This document shows, in pieces, positions 9,879 to 20,174 of a stretch of 64,000 bases of DNA. Made by a program: the position numbers and the translations under genes. The notes under the pieces were generated by a model. That model ran no database searches. It was not told where the DNA came from and saw only the letters and a program-made list of their open reading frames with translations. The stretch comes from Ignavibacteria bacterium (GTDB taxonomy: Bacteria > Bacteroidota > Ignavibacteria > Tepidaquicellales > OLB5), in the NCBI GenBank assembly GCA_020852705.1, contig JADZAP010000005.1:62001-126000 (forward strand), written 5' to 3'. Every line of letters begins with the position of its first letter. Position 1 is the stretch's first letter.

Positions 9879-10898
9879 ATGCTGTCTGATCTGACAGAAA
9901 TAGAACAGGAAGTAAATTCTTTTTCGGTTACTAATGCAAGTGAGCTGGAATCTTTCAGAATTATGTTCATTTCGCGTAACGGACGTATAACTAAGCTTTT
10001 TGATGAGCTTAAAAACATTAGCAAAGAAGAAAAACCTGCAGTAGGCAAAAAACTTAATGATATTAAAAAACTTGCTGAGGGAAAATACAATAGTTTAAAA
10101 GAGAAACTTGCTGACTCTTCTGCTGTAAAAGAAACCATGGATCTTACTCTGCCACCTGCTGAATTTTCTGTTGGAAGAGAACATCTTATTTCGCAAACCC
10201 TTCAGCAAATGGTTAAGATCTTCCGCGAAATTGGTTTCAAAGTTACTGATGGACCGGAGCTTGAAGAAGAATTTTATAACTTTGATGCTTTAAATACCCC
10301 GTATTATCATCCATCAAGAGATATGCAGGATACTTATTATATTCAAAACAATGTTGATAAAGATAAGAAATATGTATTAAGAACTCATACCTCACCGGTT
10401 CAGATAAGAACTATGCTTAACAATAAACCGCCTCTTAGAATAATAAGCCCCGGTAAGGTTTTTAGAAATGAAACTGTTACATATAAAAACTACTTCATGT
10501 TTCATCAGCTTGAAGGTTTATATGTTGATAAAAATGTAAGCATGCGTGACCTTAAAGGCGTTCTTTCTTATTTCTTTAAAAAATTCTACGGAGAAAATAC
10601 TAAAATAAGATTCATACCCAGTTTTTTTCCGTTTACTGAGCCCTCTGGACAAGTGGATATTACTTGTTTTATTTGCAGCGGTAAAGGATGCAAAACCTGT
10701 AAAGAAACCGGCTGGCTTGAAGTTGGAGGCTGCGGTATGGTTGATCCAAATGTGTTCAAAGCAGTTGATATTGACCCTGAAGAATTTACAGGATTTGCTT
10801 TTGGTATGGGTTTAGAGCGTATTACTATGATGAAATACGGCATTAAAGATATCAGGATCCTTTATCAAAATGATATTAGATTTTTAGACCAATTTTAA
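9879..10898 (+). CDS. pheS: phenylalanine--tRNA ligase subunit alpha
   Basis: HP..RDMQDTYYI, LRTHTSPVQIR, GGCGMVDPNVF, GFAFGMGLERI. Confidence 0.97.
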   Translation: MLSDLTEIEQEVNSFSVTNASELESFRIMFISRNGRITKLFDELKNISKEEKPAVGKKLNDIKKLAEGKYNSLKEKLADSSAVKETMDLTLPPAEFSVGREHLISQTLQQMVKIFREIGFKVTDGPELEEEFYNFDALNTPYYHPSRDMQDTYYIQNNVDKDKKYVLRTHTSPVQIRTMLNNKPPLRIISPGKVFRNETVTYKNYFMFHQLEGLYVDKNVSMRDLKGVLSYFFKKFYGENTKIRFIPSFFPFTEPSGQVDITCFICSGKGCKTCKETGWLEVGGCGMVDPNVFKAVDIDPEEFTGFAFGMGLERITMMKYGIKDIRILYQNDIRFLDQF

Positions 10899-10961
10899 TT
10901 TTTTTTTATTTTGCTTTAACCGTTTTCCTGAATAAACCATAGAAACGTAAAAATATATACA

Positions 10962-11591
10962 ATGCAGGGAATTTTTACAGTTTCAAATTTAATTGTTTTT
11001 GTTCTTTGTTATTTAATTGGTTCATTTCCAACTGCTTATATTCTTGTTAAAGCAAAAACAAATAAAGATGTTACCAAAGAAGGTTCCGGAAATGTAGGTA
11101 CGCTGAATTCATTTCAGGTTTCTAAATCAAAATTTATTGGCATTACCGTACTTTTTATAGATCTTCTAAAAGGTGCATTACCGGTTTATTTTTTGCTCTT
11201 TATAATGCCCCAAATGTATCAAACTGTAATGCTTGGTGCTTGTGCAATAATATTAGGGCACAATTATCCCATTTGGCTTAAATTTAAAGGCGGCAGGGGA
11301 CTCGCATCCGGTGCAGGTTTATTTTTGGTAATTAATTTTTATATCTTAATCGGTTGGTGTATTGTTTGGCTTTTAATGTTTCTGTTAAAACGAAAAGTTT
11401 TAATAGCAAATACTGCAGCTACTTTTTTACTGCCGGTATTTATTTTTGCTGTTAACTTTATTGCTGGTTTTCAGGTTAATACTAATAGAGAAGGTTATGA
11501 ATTGATTTATTTTACCGTATATTCTCTGATAATTACAGCAATAGTTCTTTCGCGGCACACCGAAGTTTTTAAAAATAATTCAAATAAATAA
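10962..11591 (+). CDS. plsY: glycerol-3-phosphate acyltransferase PlsY
   Basis: LIGSFPTAYI, GSGNVGTLN, GHNYPIWLKFKGGRGLASG. Confidence 0.93.
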   Translation: MQGIFTVSNLIVFVLCYLIGSFPTAYILVKAKTNKDVTKEGSGNVGTLNSFQVSKSKFIGITVLFIDLLKGALPVYFLLFIMPQMYQTVMLGACAIILGHNYPIWLKFKGGRGLASGAGLFLVINFYILIGWCIVWLLMFLLKRKVLIANTAATFLLPVFIFAVNFIAGFQVNTNREGYELIYFTVYSLIITAIVLSRHTEVFKNNSNK

Positions 11592-11615
11592 TTTTTATTA
11601 ATCAAATTATATGCT

Positions 11616-12503
11616 ATGTTTCCTAATTTAAAAAATCCAGTTTTTACAGATATCGATGATCTTAGCGAAATGGCTCGCCAGTTAAGACGCGATATAATAA
11701 ATGAACTACTTATTTCAAAATCAGGGCATTCTGGCGGACCACTTGGGCTGGCTGACCTTTTTTCTGTACTTTATTTCAATAAATTAAATATACTTCCACA
11801 GGATCCATATAATCCTGAAAGAGATTTTGTATTCCTTTCAATTGGGCATGTTGCACCAATTTGGTATGCAGCTCTTGCCCGCAGAGGATACTTCCCAATT
11901 GATGAGCTTAAAACTCTGCGTAAAATAAACGGGAGACTTCAGGGTCATCCCGCACCTTTAAAAACACACGGTCTCCCGGGTGTTGAAATTGCATCCGGTG
12001 CACTTGGGCAAGGTCTTTCAATTGCCGTTGGCACAGCATTAGGTTTAAAATTAGATAAAAAATCCAATCATGTTTTCTGTATCTGCGGTGATGGAGAGCT
12101 TAATGAAGGTCAAATTTGGGAAGCCGCAATGACAGCACATCACCATAAAACTGATAATTTGACCGTTATTGTTGATAGAAACCACTGTCAGATTGATAAC
12201 CGTACCGAAAATGTTATGATGCTTGAGCCTCTTGTAGAAAAATGGAAAGCTTTTGGCTTTGAATTGTTTGAAATTGACGGACATAATTTAAAAGAAATTA
12301 TGGATACAATTGATGCTGCAAAAAAAGTTAAAGGAAAACCTTCATGTATTATGCTTTATACTAAAATGGGCCAGGGAGTTTCATTTATGCAGGATAATTA
12401 TAAATGGCATGGTGTTCCGCCAAATGACGAACAGGGCAAAATTGCTTTAAGTGAACTTCTGCCAACAAAGTTTGGTGATTTTGTTGATTATTATAAAAAA
12501 TAA
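11616..12503 (+). CDS. transketolase, N-terminal (TPP-binding) subunit
   Basis: SGHSGGPLGLADL, GHVAPIWYAALA, GDGELNEGQIWEAAMTA. Confidence 0.94.
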   Translation: MFPNLKNPVFTDIDDLSEMARQLRRDIINELLISKSGHSGGPLGLADLFSVLYFNKLNILPQDPYNPERDFVFLSIGHVAPIWYAALARRGYFPIDELKTLRKINGRLQGHPAPLKTHGLPGVEIASGALGQGLSIAVGTALGLKLDKKSNHVFCICGDGELNEGQIWEAAMTAHHHKTDNLTVIVDRNHCQIDNRTENVMMLEPLVEKWKAFGFELFEIDGHNLKEIMDTIDAAKKVKGKPSCIMLYTKMGQGVSFMQDNYKWHGVPPNDEQGKIALSELLPTKFGDFVDYYKK

Positions 12504-12527
12504 TTTTTCTATTTAATTATACTAATT

Positions 12528-13001
12528 ATGAAAACATACTTTTTTCTTTCTATAGTATTTTTTATGGGTATGGCATTAAGCTCATGTTCATCAGAAGGCA
12601 GTGACGGTAAAAAACTGCCTATGGAAATTGTTATTAATGGCACTTATTCAAGTGTTGAAGATAAACGCGAAATGCTTATTAATAACAATGATGATTACCA
12701 GAAACTTATGAATGAAGTTTATAAAAACCTTGACCAAATGCCCAGAATTCCTGTTGTTGATTTTACAAAATACAGCCTAATCGCTGTATTTATTGGGCAA
12801 AGACCCAATGGCGGTTATATGGTTTCTATTGATAGTATATTGGATGTTTCTAAGATATATGTTAATGTAAAAGAGCAAACCCCCGGAAAGAACTGCAATG
12901 TTACAGATGCTATAACGAGACCTTATACTATTGTTAAAATACCTAAAACTGATAAGAAAGCTGTATTTAACACTAAACAAGAAGTTAAAGACTGTCAATA
13001 A
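12528..13001 (+). CDS. PrcB-like C-terminal domain lipoprotein
   Basis: Lipobox LSSCSS; YSLIAVFIGQRPNGGYMVSIDSI...VNVKEQTPGKNC...PYTIVKIPK. Confidence 0.65.
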   Translation: MKTYFFLSIVFFMGMALSSCSSEGSDGKKLPMEIVINGTYSSVEDKREMLINNNDDYQKLMNEVYKNLDQMPRIPVVDFTKYSLIAVFIGQRPNGGYMVSIDSILDVSKIYVNVKEQTPGKNCNVTDAITRPYTIVKIPKTDKKAVFNTKQEVKDCQ

Positions 13002-13045
13002 GTAATATTTAAATTAAAAATTTTAAAACAAAAAGTATATCAAAA

Positions 13046-14041
13046 ATGAACTATATAAATAAATGCGGTAATTTACTGATTGATAATTTAGATCTTAAAA
13101 ATCCTGAACATAAAGAAACCAGACGTGGTTTTGGCGATGCTTTAGTTGAATTGGGTAAATCAAATCCAAATGTAGTAGTACTTGGCGGTGATGTCAGCGG
13201 CTCTGTTAGAACTGATTTGTTTCGTGATGCATTTCCGGATAGATTTTTTTCTGTGGGTATTTCTGAGCAGGATATGATGGGAACTGCTGCCGGACTTGCT
13301 CTTGCAGGTAAAATTCCTATTGCTTCAACTTATGGTGAGTTTGCTACCGGCAGACCTTTTGATCAAATTAGACAATCTATTGCGTACAGTCAAATGAATG
13401 TAAAAATATGTGCTTCTCATTGCGGTTTTACTGTTGGACCTGATGGAGCTACACACCAGTCACTTGAAGATGTTGGAATAATGCGTATTCTGCCGCACAT
13501 GAATGTTGTTACACCGGTTGATTATAACCAAACATATAAAGCAGTTACTGAATGTGTTAAATCAGAACATCCGTTCTATATAAGATTTTACAGAGATAAT
13601 TCCCCTAATTACACTAACCCTGATGCACCATTTGAATTTGGTAAGGCAGATACTTTATACGAAGGAACCGACTGCACAATAATTGCAAGCGGGTTAATGG
13701 TATGGGAAAGTATGCTTGCTCTTGAACTGCTTGCTGAAGAAAAAATTTCATGCAGACTTATTAATATGCATACTATTAAACCAATTGATAGAAATGCAAT
13801 TGTTCAGGCAGCTAAAGATACAGACTGCATTGTTACCTGCGAAGACCATCAGAAAATTGGAGGTCTTGGCGGTGCAGTTGCAGAAGTGCTAGCTCAGGAA
13901 TATCCTGCACCGGTTGAATTTATTGGTGCAAGTGATACTTTTGGCGAGTCAGGCAAAGCTGTAGAACTTTATGAAAAATACGGGCTGTCTTTTAGGCATA
14001 TTGCCGAAGCTGTTAAACGAGCTGTTAAAAGAAAAAAATAA
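13046..14041 (+). CDS. transketolase, C-terminal (pyrimidine-binding) subunit
   Basis: TRRGFGDALVELG...GISEQDMMGTAAGLALAGKIP. Confidence 0.94.
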   Translation: MNYINKCGNLLIDNLDLKNPEHKETRRGFGDALVELGKSNPNVVVLGGDVSGSVRTDLFRDAFPDRFFSVGISEQDMMGTAAGLALAGKIPIASTYGEFATGRPFDQIRQSIAYSQMNVKICASHCGFTVGPDGATHQSLEDVGIMRILPHMNVVTPVDYNQTYKAVTECVKSEHPFYIRFYRDNSPNYTNPDAPFEFGKADTLYEGTDCTIIASGLMVWESMLALELLAEEKISCRLINMHTIKPIDRNAIVQAAKDTDCIVTCEDHQKIGGLGGAVAEVLAQEYPAPVEFIGASDTFGESGKAVELYEKYGLSFRHIAEAVKRAVKRKK

Positions 14042-14053
14042 TTCTTTTTGTTT

Positions 14054-14120
14054 TTTTAAAAACCGTTTAAGGGTACTTATAATAAATTCTGTTTATTTTA
14101 TAACTCTTTAACGGTTTTTG
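14054..14120 (+). terminator. long stem-loop terminator between transketolase and HtrA-like protease
   Basis: AAAAACCGTT...AACGGTTTTT arms, flanked by A/T tracts. Confidence 0.55.
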
Positions 14121-14204
14121 TTTTCTTTACTATTGAAACCTGTTTTAATGTTTCATCGTTTATGCTGTAAAAAATATTTTCAAAATATTCAAATTCCATT
14201 ATTT

Positions 14205-15365
14205 ATGAAAAAATCTAAATATATTCTCATTATACTTTCATTTATTGCTGTATTAGCTTCCGGATTTATATTTGGACGTTATTTGCTTAAAACTCCATCT
14301 GCTAATCTGAATGCTGAACAGAATGTTAATAAAGAGAGAGTTTACAATGATATTACAGACTCAAGAGAAAATGCTATTACCAGAACAGTAAGCGAAGTTT
14401 CTAAAGCTGTTGTTGGAATAAGTGTTACAGAAGTACGTGAATACAGAGACCCGTTTGCTGATGATCCCTTTTTCAAACAATTTTTTGGAGATAGGTCCTA
14501 TAAACAGGAAGTTCAGGGTTTAGGTTCAGGTTTTATTATTTCTGATGACGGATACATAATTACCAATGATCACGTTGTTGGAAATGCTACTAAAGTTGTT
14601 GTTAGTATGACAAACGGTGAGCATGTTGAAGCAACAATAGTTGGAAAGGATTCTTTTACAGATATTGCCTTATTAAAAATTGAGCGATCCGGTCTCCCCT
14701 TTATAAAGTTGGGTAACAGTGATGATGTGATAATTGGGGAGTGGGCTGTAGCACTTGGCAATCCCTTTGGATTGTTTGAAGTTAACCAAAAACCTACTGT
14801 AACAGTTGGGGTTATAAGTGCCTCTGGGATGAAGCTAAACAGTAATGAAAACCGTTACTACCGGAATATGCTGCAAACAGATGCAGCTATCAATTCCGGA
14901 AACAGCGGAGGTCCGCTGGTAAACAGTATTGGTGAGGTTATTGGTATGAATACATTGATTTATACAGGTAATTCAATGGCAGGCGGTAACATTGGACTTG
15001 GGTTTGCAATTCCAATTAATAAAGTTAAAAAAATTATTGATAAAATAAAAAAAGACGGCAAAATAGAAAGAAATTATAATATCGGTTTACGCCTGCAGGC
15101 AGTCGATAAAAATATAACTCAATACTATAAACTTAAAGATAATGTAACAGGCGCAATTGTAGTAAGTGTAGAAAGCGGCAGCGCTGCTGATAAAGAAGGA
15201 ATCCGTTCGGAAGATATTATACTTTCAGTAAATGGCGAAAAAATTGGCAGTGATGCGGATTTTTGGGGTATTGTTGTTGATTTGAATTTAGGTGATAAAG
15301 TAAAATTGCATATACTCCGAAATGGTGAGGAGTTAGATAAAGAATTTGAATTAAGAGTTAAGTAA
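14205..15365 (+). CDS. S1C family trypsin-like serine protease with PDZ domain (HtrA/DegP/DegQ-like)
   Basis: GSGFIISDDGYIITNDHVV, DIALLKIE, QTDAAINSGNSGGPLVN, C-terminal PDZ; MKKSKYILIIL start preferred over 14118. Confidence 0.93.
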   Translation: MKKSKYILIILSFIAVLASGFIFGRYLLKTPSANLNAEQNVNKERVYNDITDSRENAITRTVSEVSKAVVGISVTEVREYRDPFADDPFFKQFFGDRSYKQEVQGLGSGFIISDDGYIITNDHVVGNATKVVVSMTNGEHVEATIVGKDSFTDIALLKIERSGLPFIKLGNSDDVIIGEWAVALGNPFGLFEVNQKPTVTVGVISASGMKLNSNENRYYRNMLQTDAAINSGNSGGPLVNSIGEVIGMNTLIYTGNSMAGGNIGLGFAIPINKVKKIIDKIKKDGKIERNYNIGLRLQAVDKNITQYYKLKDNVTGAIVVSVESGSAADKEGIRSEDIILSVNGEKIGSDADFWGIVVDLNLGDKVKLHILRNGEELDKEFELRVK

Positions 15366-15409
15366 AAAGATTTATCGTGGCTAATTATTGCTGTGAATTT
15401 GTAAACATC

Positions 15410-15445
15410 AAAAAACCCGCAGTGTATTTTGCTGCGGGTTTTTTA
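15410..15445. terminator. bidirectional terminator between converging genes
   Basis: AAAAAACCCGCAG-TGTATTTTG-CTGCGGGTTTTTT. Confidence 0.85.
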
Positions 15446-15457
15446 GTTAGTATGAAT

Positions 15458-16309
15458 TTATTTTAAGTCTTCATAGGTTAAAGACAATTGTTCTGTTATT
15501 GGAAAATCTGTCAAATAGTTTGAGATAAAAAGTTCTTTACCCTTTTGATCAGATGTTTCGGTTATGTTTCGCATTCCATAGGTCAAGTCCCATGGAAAGA
15601 TGTTAGCAAATGAAAATAATTCTTTAATATAAGAGCATTCGTCATAAGTAATTAACCATTTGTGTTTACAATTTTTCATCGTTTCTGCAAATTGTTCGTG
15701 ATTAAATGCTTTATGTAAGTTTCCATTTTTACCGTACAATGCCGATTTTGTTGTAGAATAATAGGGAGGGTCAAGAAAGATAAAAACATTTTGTCCTTCT
15801 TTGTTTACAACTTCCTTATAGTCTAAATTTGTGATTGTCGTAGTTCCGTTTATGACTTGCGAAAATTTCTTTAAGCGTTGAATACTGCTTTCTGTAAATC
15901 GACCAGTAAAAGCTCCCTCACTAAAACCACCACTCATACTTGTTCCAGAAAAGGTAATGCGATTATATATAAAAAATGCTGCTGCTTTTTCTAAATCATT
16001 AAATGTATTAATGTTTTGATTTAAAAATATGTGCAATTCCTTGCCAATAGGAAAATGATCTCTCCATTCATAAATTTTGTCAATCAAAGCATTTACATTT
16101 TTTTGCGAGATCTCCCAAAATTTGTATAATTCATAATAAAGGTCGTTTACCCAATATATTTTATCAGGGAAACGTTGTATTGTATAAATAAATACCGAAC
16201 CACCGCCCACAAAAGGTTCTCGAAATTCGTTAAATGGTGGTATTAACTTTGCTATAATGTTTACAGCACGGCTTTTGCCACCTGGGTATCTTAACGGACT
16301 TTTTATCAT
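15458..16309 (-). CDS. D12-class (Dam-like) DNA adenine-N6 methyltransferase
   Basis: MIKSPLRYPGGKSRAV, FREPFVGGGSVF, VFIFLDPPYY. Confidence 0.9.
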   Translation of the reverse strand: MIKSPLRYPGGKSRAVNIIAKLIPPFNEFREPFVGGGSVFIYTIQRFPDKIYWVNDLYYELYKFWEISQKNVNALIDKIYEWRDHFPIGKELHIFLNQNINTFNDLEKAAAFFIYNRITFSGTSMSGGFSEGAFTGRFTESSIQRLKKFSQVINGTTTITNLDYKEVVNKEGQNVFIFLDPPYYSTTKSALYGKNGNLHKAFNHEQFAETMKNCKHKWLITYDECSYIKELFSFANIFPWDLTYGMRNITETSDQKGKELFISNYLTDFPITEQLSLTYEDLK

Positions 16310-17406
16310 TTTGAAAAACCAAGTTGAATAATAAAATTATTTATTCTTGCTTCATTTAAAACTTCTTTCACAAGTTTGGTTTGTGAAGGCGAAAACTTAT
16401 TTTTTGTGAAGAAAGCTGATACAGTTTTTTTGTTGTTCCTTGAATTAACAGATCCCTTGAGTTTTGATGAAGTTAAACTCAAAACAGCAATACTCTTAAA
16501 TTTCTCTTTGTTAACAGTAACATTTAAAAGATTGCAGTATAAAATCATTTTTAATAATCCATCTTTAATGTCTCCCTTGTTTGGGAGAATATTTTCTTTA
16601 CTATGTTTGCTTTCCTTTAAGAAAACAGTATTTTTATCAATGAAAACTTCATCAGCTGTTAAAAAATATTGTCCGCCTAAATAATTATAAATAGTAATTT
16701 TTGCTTTTGAATGCGTTGATAAACTTTCTTTAGGCTGTTGTGTTGCAAATTCTCTTGATTGTGCTTCTTTTGCTTTACTTCTAGAAAATGCCATAAATAG
16801 TTTTATATCTTTTTCGATTATATCTTTCAATTTATCAATACCTGAAATATTATGTAAAGGTACCTTTGTACCTTTTTCAATGCTTATATAAGCTGATTTT
16901 GCTTTGTTAATTATCTTATTTAGATTGTTATTGAGTTCATTCAAATTCCAATGTAGGGCAGAACTATGATATGCTTCAATTTCTTTAATTTTAGCAATTA
17001 TGAATTTATTATTAAATTGTTGATTGGTTATTTTTTGTTTGTTTCTTGGATTTACTTCGGCTCGATAGTAATAAGCAAAAATTACAAAGACATCAAGTAA
17101 TGACATTAGAGAAACTGTATCCCACTGAATAAAATCTCTGTCGCCTCTTGCTCCCTCGTCTTTTACTACCGGAATAACTGTGATTTTCTTTGATGTTGTT
17201 AGTGAATTGTAAACCCGTTCAAATGGATATGAACGTGTTCGTTTAGGTGAAACCCATTTAGAAATTGCAAGAGTCGTGTTTTTGTCAATCAGTAAACAAG
17301 TAGCTGGGACTTTGTTTATATTGAAACTTTTGAAATCAAATTGTTTTAAGTCATCACTAAAAATTATTGTGTATTTTATTCCTGTTAATTTTCCTGTAAT
17401 GTCCAT
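16306..17406 (-). CDS. putative type II restriction endonuclease (candidate PD-(D/E)XK)
   Basis: Overlaps the methyltransferase start by 4 nt (ATGA); ADEVFIDKNTVFLKESK fits a D-Xn-ExK core. Confidence 0.65.
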   Translation of the reverse strand: MDITGKLTGIKYTIIFSDDLKQFDFKSFNINKVPATCLLIDKNTTLAISKWVSPKRTRSYPFERVYNSLTTSKKITVIPVVKDEGARGDRDFIQWDTVSLMSLLDVFVIFAYYYRAEVNPRNKQKITNQQFNNKFIIAKIKEIEAYHSSALHWNLNELNNNLNKIINKAKSAYISIEKGTKVPLHNISGIDKLKDIIEKDIKLFMAFSRSKAKEAQSREFATQQPKESLSTHSKAKITIYNYLGGQYFLTADEVFIDKNTVFLKESKHSKENILPNKGDIKDGLLKMILYCNLLNVTVNKEKFKSIAVLSLTSSKLKGSVNSRNNKKTVSAFFTKNKFSPSQTKLVKEVLNEARINNFIIQLGFSK

Positions 17407-17487
17407 TTTTATCTTTCATCATTTCAAAGTTTCTACAATATTCTCTCCCTGTTTATTTAATGATGTCTTTTCTATTATTTCTTCATG

Positions 17488-18243
17488 TTATTTTGTCAAT
17501 ATCATCTTTTTAACTTCTGAATACTTATCTGTTTCAAGTTTATAAAAATAAATTCCGCTTGTCAAGTTTGCATATTTTGAAGCATCAAACGTAACTGTAT
17601 ATATACCTTTTGGCTGGGTGCCTTCTACTAATGTTGCTATTTCTTTACCAATTAAATCAAACACTTTAAGTTTTACAAATGAAGCATCATAGAGTTCGTA
17701 TGTTATATTAGTTGTCGGATTAAACGGATTTGGTGTATTCTGTTCAATCTTAAAATTCCTTATTCCTGTTATGCCTATTTTTATTTCATCAGCTTCAAAT
17801 AATACATTTCCGTTTGATGAGTAACCTTTCAGCTTGTAATAATATACTCCGTCTCTTTCAGGAGAGTCTTCATAGTCATACAAATATGTAAATACCTTAT
17901 TGTCATTTTCATTTTTTTCAAGAAAGTCATCTTTTCCAATCCTGTCATCATTAATCTTTACATATTCCTTTTTTTTAGGGTCAAGTCTTAATACTTCAAA
18001 GTACGCAATATTTTTTGGATTAAGTACACGCCAGTTTAAATAAACTGTTTTATCCTTAATTTTTGCTGAAAATACTGAAAGAGCATCTGCTGAGTCAGAT
18101 GGAGTTTCTGTTTTATCATCATCTCCGCCTGTTATGCCTGGTGCATTTTTATCAGATATTAAATTATCGTTTTCACCGCTAAATGAAGAAAAAGTGAAGA
18201 ATATTTGTAATACAAAAGCTAAAATTAGTAGGATTTTAATCAT
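17488..18243 (-). CDS. T9SS type A sorting domain-containing protein
   Basis: Signal peptide; [21 protein letters not shown]...[23 protein letters not shown]. Confidence 0.9.
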   Translation of the reverse strand: MIKILLILAFVLQIFFTFSSFSGENDNLISDKNAPGITGGDDDKTETPSDSADALSVFSAKIKDKTVYLNWRVLNPKNIAYFEVLRLDPKKKEYVKINDDRIGKDDFLEKNENDNKVFTYLYDYEDSPERDGVYYYKLKGYSSNGNVLFEADEIKIGITGIRNFKIEQNTPNPFNPTTNITYELYDASFVKLKVFDLIGKEIATLVEGTQPKGIYTVTFDASKYANLTSGIYFYKLETDKYSEVKKMILTK

Positions 18244-18743
18244 ACATTCTCACGTAAAAACTCAAGACGCTTCTTTAAGCGGCGCTCGCTCATAAGCAGC
18301 TTTTCTTTGCCGAATATTGCTTCATTTTGTGACGTAAAAGTTAATATATACTCATCGCTCATTATAATTGCTTCTTCCGGACACACTTCTTCGCAGAATC
18401 CGCAGAATATACAGCGAAGCATATTTATCTCAAATTTTACCGGATATCTTTCCTTATCCTGTGTAAATGTTTCATCTGCCTGAACTTCAATTGCTAAAGC
18501 GGGGCATACTCTTGAGCAAAGACCGCAGGCAACACAGCGTTCAGTTCCGTCTTCGGTTTCTACTAATACAGGTCTTCCGCGAAATGCTGTTGGCGGTGCC
18601 CATTTTTCCTCGGGATACTGCATTGTTATCTTAGGTCTGAACATCTCCCTTAGTGTTAACCATAGCCCGCCGAATATCTGCGGTAAATATGTCTTTTCTA
18701 ATAATGTTAAATCTTTGCTTCTTACCTGTTGAATATCTGCCAT
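18240..18743 (-). CDS. nuoI: NADH-quinone oxidoreductase subunit I-like 2x[4Fe-4S] protein
   Basis: [12 protein letters not shown] and [16 protein letters not shown]; NuoI-like N-terminus. Confidence 0.9.
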   Translation of the reverse strand: MADIQQVRSKDLTLLEKTYLPQIFGGLWLTLREMFRPKITMQYPEEKWAPPTAFRGRPVLVETEDGTERCVACGLCSRVCPALAIEVQADETFTQDKERYPVKFEINMLRCIFCGFCEEVCPEEAIIMSDEYILTFTSQNEAIFGKEKLLMSERRLKKRLEFLRENV

Positions 18744-18837
18744 TTATGTTTCATTCCAATTACAATTGGGATATCTTTTTTTTCTCTTTACTTAATGTTT
18801 AAAACAAATAAATATACAATCTGTTCCAGCTGTTAAA

Positions 18838-19581
18838 TTATTTTACAAGAACCATTTTCTTCACATCAACATAATCACCTGCACGGAGCGAATAATAATA
18901 CATTCCGCTTGAAAGTCCTTTAGCGTTAAAATCTGCCTGGTATTCACCCTGCGATAACTGTCCGTTCACAAGAACCGATACTTCTCTGCCAAGCATATCA
19001 TATACCCTTAATGATACATATTCACTCTTTGGGATAGAGAAATTTATCTTTGTGTTTGGATTAAAAGGATTTGGATAATTTTGTGATAAACTGAATTCCT
19101 TTACAATACTGCTAATTTGCTGAATGCCGATAGTTTGTGTAGTATTACATCTGAAATCCACTTCTACATACTGTGAAGGATTTAAGACAAGCTCAGCTCT
19201 TATTCTCATGTGCCCTGCACCATGTACAAAAATGTTATCTATATTTCTGCAGTAAAAATGAAATGATAACGTATCATCAGCATGAGTAACCGAACTGTAA
19301 TTTGCAGTAACTGTATCTGTTTCAGGTGGATAGCAGTTTTGGTAATTGCAAATTGCTGAACCTAATGGCTGCCAGCTAGGTGTAAGATCTTCTATTGTTC
19401 TGATTAATCTAATATCAGCTGAACCTGTTGTAGGATTTAGTAATCCATACAATACACCCTCGTATGCATTTGTATCTGTTATTGTATGTGTTTCAGGGCC
19501 AATTCGGGTAAATGTTAAGCCTTGTGAATATGTGATGCTGCTCAATAGAAATAATGCAAAAATAAAAACTAATTTATTCAT
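18838..19581 (-). CDS. T9SS type A sorting domain-containing protein
   Basis: Signal peptide; FSLSQNYPNPFNPNTKINFSIPK...GMYYYSLRAGDYVDVKKMVLVK. Confidence 0.9.
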   Translation of the reverse strand: MNKLVFIFALFLLSSITYSQGLTFTRIGPETHTITDTNAYEGVLYGLLNPTTGSADIRLIRTIEDLTPSWQPLGSAICNYQNCYPPETDTVTANYSSVTHADDTLSFHFYCRNIDNIFVHGAGHMRIRAELVLNPSQYVEVDFRCNTTQTIGIQQISSIVKEFSLSQNYPNPFNPNTKINFSIPKSEYVSLRVYDMLGREVSVLVNGQLSQGEYQADFNAKGLSSGMYYYSLRAGDYVDVKKMVLVK

Positions 19582-19700
19582 GATTTGGATTGGTTTTTAA
19601 CAAATTTATATGAATTCTTTACTAAAATCAACTTAAATTAATGGTAATTTAACTAACTTAAAACCCTAATTTTCTTAAAATAATGAAAATATACAGGTTT

Positions 19701-20174
19701 TTAATAAACCTTTTTACTTTTTTTTAAAGCCCAATATTCAAATATTTCTACACATTCGTTTTTCATAAAATCACCCGTTATTTTAACTTTGCAATTTCCT
19801 AATTCCTTTAACATTTTATTTGATATTTTAAGTTCATTAAAACCGAACTTTTCTGCATCATTGATATTAGCACCATAGAAAATTCTGTCAATTCTTGCCC
19901 AATGAATTGCTGTAAAACACATTGGGCACGGCTCGCATGTTGAGTAAATTGTACTTCCGCTAAGGTCAATGCTGCCAATTGCTAAGCAGCCATTTCTTAT
20001 TGCATTAATTTCTCCGTGTGCAGTTATATCATTGCTTGCCCAAACAATATTATGGTTACAGGCAATTACTTTATCATCTTTAACTATACATGCAGCAAAC
20101 GGAGTTTGACCATTATCAACTCCTTCACGGCATTTATCAATTGCCATTTGCATATATTTTTCATCGCTAGTCAT
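19701..20174 (-). CDS. nucleoside deaminase (guanine/cytosine deaminase-like)
   Basis: HGEINAIRNG and STCEPCPMCFTAIHWARI zinc motifs. Confidence 0.9.
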   Translation of the reverse strand: MTSDEKYMQMAIDKCREGVDNGQTPFAACIVKDDKVIACNHNIVWASNDITAHGEINAIRNGCLAIGSIDLSGSTIYSTCEPCPMCFTAIHWARIDRIFYGANINDAEKFGFNELKISNKMLKELGNCKVKITGDFMKNECVEIFEYWALKKSKKVY

